Part shown: positions 44,385 to 53,236 of the stretch, in pieces
Numbering within the stretch: position 1 is the first letter of the stretch
How the letters are laid out: every line of letters begins with the position of its first letter
DNA from: Prorocentrum cordatum
Lineage: Eukaryota > Sar > Dinophyceae > Prorocentrales > Prorocentraceae
Length of the DNA stretch: 64,000 nucleotides
Direction of reading: 5' to 3'
Assembly: GCA_963575745.1 (NCBI GenBank)
Contig: CAUYUJ010001381.1
Coordinates: forward strand, 290,268 to 354,267
Made by a program: the position numbers and the translations under genes
The notes under the pieces: model-generated
The model's database searches: none
Told to the model about the DNA's origin: nothing
The model's input: only the letters and a program-made list of their open reading frames with translations

Positions 44385-45379
44385 TTTTTACAGCCGCGGG
44401 CGGAAGCACCAGCACCCAGGGAGCAGTAATTACGCTGCCAAAGTGGCGCGATGCAATACCCAACGTGTCAGAGGCCATAGTAAGCAGCACGCCCTGAGAC
44501 ACCATCTGAACAGTAGGGGGAGTCTCCAACCTCGGCGCGGGAATGGCGTACAAGGGGCCCCAGGGTGCCTGCCATGCACAAGCCTCGACCGAGAGACACG
44601 CAAGCTGTCGCCAGACGGCGTCCCGTAAGGAGAGGTTGGGCTCTGACAGCGCCAGCGAACCGTCGCAGCTTCAGAGTGCGCGCCCACGCAGCCCAAAGGC
44701 GCGAAGTTCGTGGTGTCAGAAACCGAACGAAGCACGTCAGGCCCAGGAGACAACCGCGAATGGATGCGAACGCAAGCGGCCATCAAGTGACATGATGCGA
44801 CGCTATGCGGAAGGTGCAACTGTCCCAATCCTCTACCAGGCACAAGTCGCAAGCGACGCCAACCGAGATAAGAACAGGGACGCGTACCAGGGAGCATCTA
44901 ACGTGACCAGCATAAACAGAGCCGCCTATCCTGGTACCCTGGCGTACCAGAGTGAAGTGTAGACGATGGCGCTCTGGAAAGCTGTGCTGCCGCTTACCAG
45001 CTGCAGCCCAAGCAACAGCCAGTGGTCACGAAGAAGCCCAGGGGGTTGACCGCTCATCCGGGTGGAGCGGGGGAGCGACGATGGGATGATGCCAGTCCGG
45101 GCAACCGTAACTGGCGGCCAGCCAAGGAAGCAGGCGTACGCACTAGGCACAGGTGTGGGCTCAGTCTTCTGACCACCCGCTGCCACACTGTGGCCGGTGC
45201 GCGCAGGTGGGTGCGCAACTGCGTCCCTGCGTCCGGGCGCGGCAATGTCCTTCGGGTGGGCATCCCCAGTCATCGTGTCGGAGGGGTACCTCAACGGCCC
45301 GGAAGTGCACCGTCTGGTCATCGTTGAAAACCCGCTGTCGGGAAGCCACCCGCCCACGGTCTCTCCCAGGGGAGCGCAG
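44382..45379. other. Non-coding stretch, nothing recognised
   Basis: No frame looks like protein on either strand. No repeat shared with the rest of the window was noticed except the hairpin group that starts at 45.38 kb. Confidence 0.4.
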
Positions 45380-45383
45380 AGAA

Positions 45384-45715
45384 GAGCAGCTGAAGGCCGC
45401 TGTACCTTAGAGAAACCCTGGGGGCTTTGTGAGTGCGGTTCTGGACTGAGACGAGGCGACGCCATCTGCGTCGGTCACAGAGCCGCGAGGCCGGGGGGCG
45501 AAGTCCGACAGGGCCAGAGGTGAAAACAACTACAGCGGGGCCAGGGGCCAACTATGGCCTGCACGCGACACGCCTCCGCGCTGCCATGCAGACGGTACTG
45601 CCGGTAAACACACTTGGGTCCAAAGGCAGGAAGTGCGTGTACCAGGGAGGGCGGCGGAAGGCCGCCACACGAGTATTTGAAACGTAACCCAGGGAGGCAG
45701 CTGAAGGCTGCACAG
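45384..45715. repeat. Three hairpins with a GAAG-type loop
   Basis: GGCGGC-GGAAG-GCCGCC (45650-45666) and GCAGC-TGAAG-GCTGC (45697-45711) are perfect inverted repeats with different arms and a similar loop. Both are preceded by CCAGGGAGG. A third (45386-45400, GCAGC-TGAAG-GCCGC) has one mismatch. They recall the TGAA-core hairpins of LINE-C. Confidence 0.7.
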
Positions 45716-45959
45716 AGTGTGGAAATCGGACGCTGCACCTGGAACTCTTGAGGATGGGGGTGGGGGGGGGGGGCTCAGTCGCCCCGCCGTTGCCTCTTCT
45801 CGCCACGATCATCCGGCCTGCCGCCACCACGCTTGCCTCCTGACTGCCACTGGTCGTCGTCCCAGCCAGAGCTCCAGCCACTCTGCCAGTTGTCCCAGGC
45901 GTCCCAGGAGTTCCTTGCCCGGTCGTACCAGCTGTTCTGCTGGTGGGGATACGCGAAGC

Positions 45960-46275
45960 GTCAAGAATTCGAAAGTGCTTCCCAGCGCATGCCGAAATGA
46001 TTTCTGCCACCACGACGAGTTGAGCCGCCGCTTCGCCCAGTCTGTTGCGCCGCGCGACACGTTCGACGGCTGGATGGAGGGCAGCGACGTCATCAACAAC
46101 TGGCATGTTCAGCGCGGCGCGAAGCGCGTGGTCGACGGCGTGCTCAAGGACAAGGGCGTCTTGCATCCAGCCTACCTCCTGACGCGCGTCTCCCAGATGG
46201 TGGGCGGTTGGGGCAGACGGATGGGCCTCCAGGTTGAGTTCTACCGCGCCGGCGACGGGGGCGACCCCCCCAAAG
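45960..46275 (+). CDS. Possible coding exon of unknown function
   Basis: A plus-strand frame reads NDFCHHDELSRRFAQSVAPR, DTFDGWMEGSDVINNWHVQR and GAKRVVDGVLKDKGVLHPAY, with a normal mix of residues and no low complexity, between C-rich and extreme-GC DNA. The opposite strand is also open over 1.4 kb but is Ala/Arg-rich and looks like a shadow. No family was recognised, and an intron-exon structure cannot be set. Confidence 0.3.
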
Positions 46276-46439
46276 TTTGGACTCGGGCCACCAGCGGGCG
46301 TTCCTTCACTGGGATTGGCGCGGAACTCCATGGGCGGCAATGCATCCACCATGCAATTTGGATTGTCATGCGGGGGCGAGCACAAAGCCGAGGAGCCTGG
46401 AAACAGCAGCCAATTTGTACATGTGTGTCCGTATTTGCC

Positions 46440-46780
46440 GTTCGATCCCCGCGTTCGCTCTGGCGCGCGCCCGGGCGCGACCTTGTTTGTGGGCGCGCAG
46501 CGCCTTCGCAAGCGCGCGCGCGGACTGGGGCTGCGTCGCGCGCGGGCGCAGATTTCGCGTCCGCGCCGGGCCCGCGCGCAGGCGGGCGAGCCGCGCGCGC
46601 GGGCCGCCTCCCGCGATCCTGCGCCGCGCGGAGCGCGGCCCAACGCGAAGGGCTCGCGCGCGCGAGGGGGGGGGGGTGCGAAGCCGTGCGCGGCGCCGCG
46701 CGCAGCCCCGCAAGAAGGGCGCGCGGTGCGCGCGAGGCGCGGGCTCGCGGCGCGCACGCTTGCACCGCTTATTCCCCATA
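46440..46780. other. Extreme-GC island rich in GCGCG
   Basis: Almost only G and C, with many GCGCG runs and a poly-G at 46669-46678. It ends abruptly at an AT-rich tract. All six frames stay open by composition (Arg/Ala/Gly/Pro), so open frames here carry no weight. Confidence 0.7.
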
Positions 46781-46867
46781 TCCTAAGGATTGGGGTTCTT
46801 GTTATTACTCTGACGCCTCCCACTCCTCCTCCTCCTTCTTCCTCCCGCCTCCCGCCTCCCTCCTCCC

Positions 46868-47130
46868 AATGATAATCACCAGATAAGACAAGACCATATA
46901 AGATACTACAAGATAAGATACTATAGCACAAGACATGATAAGGTAAAATAAGATATATGACAAGGTAGGATAATATATAAGATAAGACAGCCTATGGAGT
47001 AATATGATAAGACAAGATATGATGCGATAAGATGAGTTGATATAAGATAAGCTAATACAAGATAAGAGATTTCAAGATAAGATAAGATAGAGGGTAATAA
47101 AGGTAAGATAAGATAGGACTCGATAAGATA
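46868..47130. repeat. AT-rich degenerate (GATAAGA)n tract
   Basis: GATAAGA, AAGATA and TAAGATA variants repeat for about 260 bp with very low GC. It is the sharpest composition change in the window. Confidence 0.9.
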
Positions 47131-47192
47131 AGATGAGACTCACTCTCACTCAGACTCACTCACAGTCACATTCACTCACACTCACACTCTCT
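47131..47192. repeat. (ACTCAC)n-like tract, left of the 152-bp array
   Basis: CACTCTCACTCAGACTCACT and similar units appear here. A matching tract lies to the right of the array at 48117-48240. Confidence 0.85.
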
Positions 47193-48115
47193 CATGATCA
47201 CAAAACGCTGCCAGGGGCATCATTTGGGAGCCCCAAGGGGGAGCCACCCTGGCTGATCTCACGAGCCCGTTCGCGCCGATTTTGGTGGGACGCCTCAGCT
47301 AGAATTGCCGTTTGGCGTCCCCAACATGTATCTCTTGAGAGCCTCATGGTCGCAAAACGCTGCCAGGGGCATCATTTGGGAGCCCCAAGGGGGAGCCACC
47401 CTGGCTGATCTCACGAGCCCGTTCGCGCCGATTTTGGTGGGACGTCTCAGCTAGAATTGCCGTTTGGCCTCCCCAACATGTATCTCTTGAGAGCCTCATG
47501 GTCACAAAACGCTGCCAGGGGCATCATTTGGGAGCCCCAAGGGGGAGCCACCCTGGCTGATCTCACGAGCCCGTTCGCGCCGATTTTGGTGGGACGCCTC
47601 AGCTAGAATTGCCGTTTGGCCTCCCCAACATGTATCTCTTGAGAGCCTCATGGTCACAAAACGCTGCCAGGGGCATCATTTGGGAGCCCCAAGGGGGAGC
47701 CACCCTGGCTGATCTCACGAGCCCGTTCGCGCCGATTTTGGTGGGACGCCTCAGCTAGAATTGCCGTTTGGCCTCCCCAACATGTATCTCTTGAGAGCCT
47801 CATGGTCACAAAACGCTGCCAGGGGCATCATTTGGGAGCCCCAAGGGGGAGCCACCCTGGCTGATCTCACGAGCCCGTTCGCGCCGATTTTGGTGGGACG
47901 CCTCAGCTAGAATTGCCGTTTGGCGTCCCCAACATGTATCTCTTGAGAGCCTCATGGTCACAAAACGCTGCCAGGGGCATCATTTGGGAGCCCCAGGGGG
48001 GGTCCACCAGGGGCTTCATAGTCACCAAACGCTGCCAGGGGCAGCATTTTGGCTTCCCAAAGAGGAGTCGACCCGGGCCTCCTAGTCGCCAGACACTGCC
48101 AGGGGCACCATTGGG
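47193..48115. repeat. 152-bp tandem array, about five copies plus diverged partial units
   Basis: CCAGGGGCATCATTTGGGAG starts at 47211, 47363, 47515, 47667, 47819 and 47971, exactly 152 bases apart. Units contain GCCCGTTCGCGCCGATTTTG and CCCCAACATGTATCTCTTGA. Copies differ by single bases (for example GTCCCC or CTCCCC). Two diverged short units follow at 48004-48110. No coding frame is kept across units. Confidence 0.97.
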
Positions 48116-48116
48116 A

Positions 48117-48240
48117 TTCAGACTCGCACCCAGACTCACTCATACACAAGCTCACTCACACTCAGATTCATTTCTTCAGAGTCAGGCACACACAGACGTA
48201 CCCATACTCAGACTCACCCACACTCAGGCTCACCTAACCC
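48117..48240. repeat. (ACTCAC)n-like tract, right of the 152-bp array
   Basis: Same sequence style and strand as 47131-47192, so the array sits inside a matching pair of simple tracts. Confidence 0.85.
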
Positions 48241-48274
48241 AGACTCCGTCAGAAGCCAGTAGCGAAGAGAGCGG

Positions 48275-48394
<120 letters not shown>

Positions 48395-48749
48395 ATCGGA
48401 CAAGTAGGCGGACCAGGGTCCGTCCGCGAGGCGCACTGCGGTGCGACAACTCGCATGCACTATTTGCGGCGGTGCAGCCTTTAGATACGAGGGCGGGCAA
48501 CAAAAACCCCCTCCCCCGGCGCAGTGCGACAGACGCTACAGACGGCGGACAGACGACCTGTGACCGCGTAAGGAAAGAGGCCCCAACAAGAAAGGCGACG
48601 TGCTGACACGTGGCTAGGCGGCTTGGCAGACCGCCAGTTGGGCGCTTGGCCGCTAAGCGGCGCGCAGTGACGGGGCACCCCCCGCCCCCACGCCCTGACA
48701 CCGTGGACGCGGAGCCACGCGTACACACGGGCAGGCAGAAAGGAGGAGA
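48395..48749 (-). other. Probable 3' untranslated end of LINE-C
   Basis: No frame continues after the LINE-C stop. No poly-A was seen. The element may end at or before the (TC)n tract. Confidence 0.4.
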
Positions 48750-51700
48750 TTAGCGCGGGGCACCAGGTGGAGCGCCGCGGAACGATGACAGCATAGCTTG
48801 GATGGTGAGTGACGGCACGGCACCATCGGGCGAGGCCGTGAGCAGCTCGGCAAAGGCTCGCCCAGCGCTGTGAAGGCGCTGGAGTAGAGGGCCTTGGCGA
48901 GCTTGGGCGGCGGCGAGGTCCGCGGCGAGAGCAACGCACCTCTGCTGGAGAGCAGCCATAGCCTGGGACAGCTCGGTTTCGCGGTCGGTGAGGGGTGGCT
49001 GCTCAGTGCCAGCAGCCGAGAGCCTCGAGACAGAGGCGAGGTCCTCGGTACGCCTGTCCAAATGGTGGACTAGCGTAGTGCGGCACCCTGTACGCTGTCG
49101 TCCGTCACCCTTGAAGGGTGACTGGAGGGGCACACGCGACCCCAGGGCTGGAGCCGCTAGGGCCACGCCCCGAGAGGTCGGGAGAGCCGCTTCCTCTCGC
49201 TCAGCAACGATGGAAGCGTGGACGGGGCACGAGGGCCTGTCTGGTTTAGTGCCCTGCGGGGGGGCTGAAGCCGCCCCCGCGGGCTGCCGCCGGTGGGGGG
49301 GCGGAGTGGTTTGCGCGGTGGGACCAATCACGATGCCGTGCAAGGGCTCTGAGGTCGGTCGCGTAGAAGGTTTGCGTCTCGGTAGGGCGGCATGGTCGGC
49401 AGCGTGTGGTATCGGCGGTGCGTCCTCTATGCCACTCAGTCCGCGGGGGTCACCCTGGTCGTGGTCGGCGTCTTGGCGGTGGCCGATATCATCGTATGTG
49501 GGCGATGTCGCTCTCGGGGACGGAGTCGCAGTAGGGATCGAGAGGTTGCCCGACGGGGCAGGGTTTTCGCTGGCTGGTCCGTCGTCCAAAGCGTCCGATC
49601 CCCCACCGAAGCTGAACAGGTCATCCTCCTGTTCGTCAGCGTCTTGAAAGTGAGCGGCGTTGTCATGTGGGTGCGCTGCCGCTCTCAATGGCGGAGTCGA
49701 GGGCGCCGTGCGGGTGCCCGACGGGGCAGGGTTGGCGCTGGCTGGCCCGTCGCCCAGGAAGTCAAGGCCCCCACCAAAGCCGAACGGGTCGTCCTCCTGT
49801 TCGTCGAATATCGTCCGTTGGGCCTCGGCCCAGAGCTCGTCCGGGTTCTGTGGGATGTCTGGTCCAGCCGCGGGTGGTGCCTGGTCAGACAGCAGGGGAT
49901 TTGGTTCCATTTTGTTGAGTTCCGCAGCTGTGAACCCAGCCCTGCGGTGTGGGAGGGGGAGTGTACGGTGTCTACGCTCGTAGATGGCGACAGCGACTCC
50001 ATGAAGCACGGTCGCTTGGCGATGTCGTGTTTTGGCAGCTTCGACAATGTCGTCTGGAAGGTTATGAGTACGTGCCGCCGTTGTGGCGAGGGCGTCAGCC
50101 TGACGATTGAACTCCTCCGCGATGGGCCCGATGAGCCCGAGGTCGATGCCCATGTCGCCCAGGTGGCTTGCGATTTTCTCGACGCGGAACATGTTGGGCT
50201 TGGCCATGACGCATCGGTGGATCTTTTCCCAGAGCTCCACGTGCGTGCCCTGCGGTGGTGAGTGTCCGTCGATGATACTTTGGAACCCATCGACCACCGC
50301 CTGGTTGTCCACGAAAACGTGTACGGGCCGTTCAGCACATGCCGTGAGGTGGACAATGGCGAGGGTCTCCGCAAGCTGTGCGTTCTGCGTAATGCCGTGA
50401 ACGCGTGCACTGTAGTTCATGCGGTGGTCGATGCCGTAGTAGACGCCGTAGCCCGCTCGTGCTAGCAATGGGATGGCTTGGTTGGTGCATGCACCGTCCG
50501 TGGCAGCGTAGACCCATGTCCAACCAGTGTCGTGGTCAAGGTAGGTGGTGTAGGAGTCCTGGGCTGAAGCCGCAGGATCTCCCTCAGGTGGGGGCCGCGG
50601 TATGGGCTGAGGTAGCGGGTCCCTCGCGAGGTCGGCCTGCAGGTCGAGGAGGGCTGGGTCTTCATCGAAGAGCCCGCAGTGTCTTGTGTGCGGCGGAAGA
50701 CGGGCCCACTGCTCGTCACTGATGAGGGTGGTGAGAGGGACTCTTTCTCGGGCCCAGCACTTGCAGTCGCGAACAGTGTGCTCCTGAGTTTCCTCTTCCT
50801 CGTCGCAGTATCGGCAGATGGGGCTGGGGTCAGCAGACGTGTTTGATCGGGATCGTCGCTGTTGGGTGTGGTCCCCGCCCGACAGGTAGTTCAGGAGGAG
50901 CGCCAGCTGCCAGGCATTGCATTTGGCTGCTCCTTTCGTTCGGGCGAGCCACGTGCTGGCGAAGAGGTCGAGGCCCTGTCTGACAGAGGCAAGGTGTCCA
51001 AGGTCATGACGCCGTGGCTTGATCTTTCTCAGAAAGGCTCTGCGTTGTGAGGCTCGCAGCATGTGAAGGAAGGCGTTTTGGGGTAAGTTCAGCCAACTGA
51101 TCTGACAGCCCCAGTCGTCGTACATGATGCCAAATGTGGGCCAGGTCCAACGGAGCTGCTGAAGCGTCTGGACAAGTCGTCCGACAGGTCCTCCCCCAAA
51201 TAGGGTCTGAACATGGTGTTGGAGATCCCTGACGAGACCGCAGAGAGTAGCGTCGCGGTTAACCTGTCGCCGCAGACACAGGAAGACTTCACGCTGCGTA
51301 ATGGCGTCAATCTCCAGGGCGTGTCCTGGGACGCACACGGCCATGAGAGTCCAAAACTCGACCCACCTGTTTCCCTTGGGGCGGATAGCCGCCTTAAGGG
51401 CATGGTTGTAGGCAGTTTTGACGGGGCCTGATGGGGCTTGAATGTCGGTGCCCGTGGTACAGACGCTGGCAGCAAGGGAACGGGCGTGCCGCGCCTTAAT
51501 AAGCATCGGTGATGGGAGCTTGCCAATGCGCGGCAGGCGACTAGTCGCCCTGCGAACACGGGCGTCAGCGGTGGCCGTGAGGTTAAGCGCGGCTGGAGCC
51601 GGCGCTGCCTCGGCGTTGATGTAACTCCCGACGAGCTTGAAGGAGTCGACCACGCGTAAGGGCCGTTCCGCCAGAGTGAGCTGGGTAACGGCGGTGTGAA

Positions 51701-52046
51701 GCTCGTCGGTGAGCGCCCACCCCGCCACTTTGCCAGGGTGAATGCGTTGACCTGAAAATCGATCAAACTTGGCGGTTTCATCAAGAGATTTCTGCAACTC
51801 AGGCGCGGTGTGAGTAGTGGAGTTGCTGTCGTCAACAAAGGTAGTGCTGAGTGATCGCGGAACGTATCGATGCTGTCTCTTGGTCCACACACACATGAGC
51901 AGCTTAATGTCGTCCAGGGACCAAGAGCTTCCCTGGAGGTGACCGTTTGTCCTGGCCAGTTCCTTAGAGTACGCACCGTTCATGCGGATGTAGCGTTTGT
52001 GGCGACTGTAGAAGTTTCTGCGGACAGTAACGATGTCTTGGGGCAC
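48750..52046 (-). CDS. LINE-C ORF2 part 3: RT motifs B-C, zinc knuckle, RNase H and C-terminal tail
   Basis: Starts in the middle of the RT palm. NGHLQGSSWSLDD is motif B (about 51920-51960) and STTFVDDSNSTT is motif C (about 51820-51850), followed by a thumb. ICRYCDEEEETQEHTVRDCK (about 50765-50825) is the knuckle. RNase H shows AATDGACTNQ (about 50490-50515), AETLAIVHL (about 50350-50378), VFVDNQAVVDGF (about 50280-50318) and FNRQADALA (about 50085-50115), so all catalytic acids are present. The tail has a tandem duplication (DEQEDDPFGFGGGLDFLGDG, then DEQEDDLFSFGGGSDALDDG) and ends in a coiled coil (LSQAMAALQQRCVALAADLA). It overlaps part 2 in another frame. The listed first codon is not a true start. 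Confidence 0.85.
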   Translation of the reverse strand: MPQDIVTVRRNFYSRHKRYIRMNGAYSKELARTNGHLQGSSWSLDDIKLLMCVWTKRQHRYVPRSLSTTFVDDSNSTTHTAPELQKSLDETAKFDRFSGQRIHPGKVAGWALTDELHTAVTQLTLAERPLRVVDSFKLVGSYINAEAAPAPAALNLTATADARVRRATSRLPRIGKLPSPMLIKARHARSLAASVCTTGTDIQAPSGPVKTAYNHALKAAIRPKGNRWVEFWTLMAVCVPGHALEIDAITQREVFLCLRRQVNRDATLCGLVRDLQHHVQTLFGGGPVGRLVQTLQQLRWTWPTFGIMYDDWGCQISWLNLPQNAFLHMLRASQRRAFLRKIKPRRHDLGHLASVRQGLDLFASTWLARTKGAAKCNAWQLALLLNYLSGGDHTQQRRSRSNTSADPSPICRYCDEEEETQEHTVRDCKCWARERVPLTTLISDEQWARLPPHTRHCGLFDEDPALLDLQADLARDPLPQPIPRPPPEGDPAASAQDSYTTYLDHDTGWTWVYAATDGACTNQAIPLLARAGYGVYYGIDHRMNYSARVHGITQNAQLAETLAIVHLTACAERPVHVFVDNQAVVDGFQSIIDGHSPPQGTHVELWEKIHRCVMAKPNMFRVEKIASHLGDMGIDLGLIGPIAEEFNRQADALATTAARTHNLPDDIVEAAKTRHRQATVLHGVAVAIYERRHRTLPLPHRRAGFTAAELNKMEPNPLLSDQAPPAAGPDIPQNPDELWAEAQRTIFDEQEDDPFGFGGGLDFLGDGPASANPAPSGTRTAPSTPPLRAAAHPHDNAAHFQDADEQEDDLFSFGGGSDALDDGPASENPAPSGNLSIPTATPSPRATSPTYDDIGHRQDADHDQGDPRGLSGIEDAPPIPHAADHAALPRRKPSTRPTSEPLHGIVIGPTAQTTPPPHRRQPAGAASAPPQGTKPDRPSCPVHASIVAEREEAALPTSRGVALAAPALGSRVPLQSPFKGDGRQRTGCRTTLVHHLDRRTEDLASVSRLSAAGTEQPPLTDRETELSQAMAALQQRCVALAADLAAAQARQGPLLQRLHSAGRAFAELLTASPDGAVPSLTIQAMLSSFRGAPPGAPR
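49141..49162 (-). other. LINE-C hairpin copy 13 (TGGA core)
   Basis: Core GGCTGGAGCCG at 49146-49156. Arms CCCAG and CT(A)GGG pair with one bulged A. Confidence 0.75.
49251..49284 (-). other. LINE-C hairpin copy 12
   Basis: Core GGCTGAAGCCG at 49263-49273. Arms GCGGGGG and CCCCCGC pair perfectly. GCCC and GGGC extend the stem past a bulged T. Confidence 0.9.
50555..50580 (-). other. LINE-C hairpin copy 11
   Basis: Core at 50562-50572. Arms TCCTG and CAGGA pair, extended by AG and CT past a bulged T. Confidence 0.85.
51586..51606 (-). other. LINE-C hairpin copy 10 (TGGA core)
   Basis: Core GGCTGGAGCCG at 51591-51601. Arms AGCGC and GCGCT pair perfectly. Confidence 0.85.
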
Positions 52047-53236
52047 CCCGCGTGAAGCGCAAGGTTAAGGCAGATGTCCGTGATGAGGTAGTCGAAACAC
52101 TTCTGTCGGTCCAGGGCAGCCCCAGCTAAGGGAAGGAGTAAGGCCCTGGCGTGTTCGATGCGCAGGGCAAGAGAGGTGCTGACGTCCCCAATGGTAGCTT
52201 TGGGGACAGCGCCAAAACTCGTGGCGTGGGTCCATCCTTTCCGCCAGTCCGTGAGGCTGCGGTAAGCTGGCGCTTCCCACGCATACATCCAAACGGAAAG
52301 CACCGAGAGAAGTCGTTGGTCCGTTGGGAGTTCGCCTCGGCCTTTTCGGAGGCACGGGTTTGGCACATGAAGGAGGGGTTCTGGGATGGTGCCAGTGCGT
52401 TGCATAGCGCGTAAGACGCTGGCGAAGAGGCGAAGGATGTCGTCGGGTAACTCCTTAGCCTCCTTAGTAGTCCAGCCGTCCAGTCCCCCCGCACGGCGCG
52501 GTGAACGGGTGCGAATAAAGTGGATGAGTTGGTCGTCGGTGAGGTGGAAAGGGGTAGCTGGTGATGGCGTAGGCAGCTCTTGTCGGTACTCGTCGTAGAA
52601 GTCAGCCCACGTCGGCATGGCTTCGGCGTCATGTCCAGCACGGGCACGGTACCTGCCCAAGATGGGCTCCCAGGTGTCGACCATGAGCTTAAGCATGTCT
52701 TTGGTGTTAGCAACAATGGCGTTGGCAGGGAGAATGTCGGGGACTTGCGCAGGTGGTGGTTCACGAGTGTGGTCTTCGTCGTTGTCCGTGTCGGGCGAAC
52801 TACCGTCGCTGGGGCTGAAGCCGCCAGCTTCGGTGTCAGCGTCGCTGTCGTCCGTGCTAGCTTTGTCAGGTTTAAAGGCGTTGGTGTCGCAGTGGAGTTG
52901 CGTATCGTCAGGTGTGGTAGGCGTGCGGAGATACGCCGTGGGCGAGCTGTCAGCAGCCCGTGCGTATATGGCCGCCTTTCGCCCGCTTGGCTCGCGGACG
53001 CCCTCAGCCCATATCTTGATGCGTTCAGCTTTGGCACGGTTCGCACGTCGCGCCAGCTCTAAGTCGAGGTGTTGGATCAAAACGTCAAGGTGCTCTCCGT
53101 GAGGTGCTGGCTCGTCGGGGGTCCAGGCCTCGGGGAAGTCAGGAGAACCGTGGGGCGCAGCTTGTGGCATAGGAGGCGGGCCGCGGTCCACGTGCAGTCG
53201 ATGCGCTGCGCAAGGTACGGCGGGATGGCACGGCAA
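51980..53236 (-). CDS. LINE-C ORF2 part 2: RT fingers and motif A
   Basis: A 418-codon frame. After a charged linker (HGEHLDVLIQHLDLELARRA) come SPRRAGGLDGWTTKEAKELP (fingers, about 52450-52510), the NPCLRKGRGELPTDQRLLSV segment and ALDRQKCFDYLITDICL (motif A, catalytic Asp, about 52075-52120). The homologous reading then jumps back one base at about 52046 into part 3 (LHAG to VPQDIVTVRRNF). It overlaps the end of part 1 by 160 bases, in another frame. The first codon is TTG and not a real start. The domain is clearly one RT split over two frames. Confidence 0.85.
   Translation of the reverse strand: MPCHPAVPCAAHRLHVDRGPPPMPQAAPHGSPDFPEAWTPDEPAPHGEHLDVLIQHLDLELARRANRAKAERIKIWAEGVREPSGRKAAIYARAADSSPTAYLRTPTTPDDTQLHCDTNAFKPDKASTDDSDADTEAGGFSPSDGSSPDTDNDEDHTREPPPAQVPDILPANAIVANTKDMLKLMVDTWEPILGRYRARAGHDAEAMPTWADFYDEYRQELPTPSPATPFHLTDDQLIHFIRTRSPRRAGGLDGWTTKEAKELPDDILRLFASVLRAMQRTGTIPEPLLHVPNPCLRKGRGELPTDQRLLSVLSVWMYAWEAPAYRSLTDWRKGWTHATSFGAVPKATIGDVSTSLALRIEHARALLLPLAGAALDRQKCFDYLITDICLNLALHAGCPKTSLLSAETSTVATNATSA
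52808..52828 (-). other. LINE-C hairpin copy 9
   Basis: Core at 52813-52823. Arms GCTGG and CCAGC pair perfectly. Confidence 0.85.

Noticed and set aside
45552-46931. Minus-strand frame of 459 codons
   Set aside because: Open because of extreme GC; Ala/Arg-rich, with the plus strand more protein-like over 45960-46275.
47193-48115. CRISPR-like or gene-like reading of the 152-bp array
   Set aside because: Whole units repeat without spacers, in a eukaryotic context, and no frame persists.
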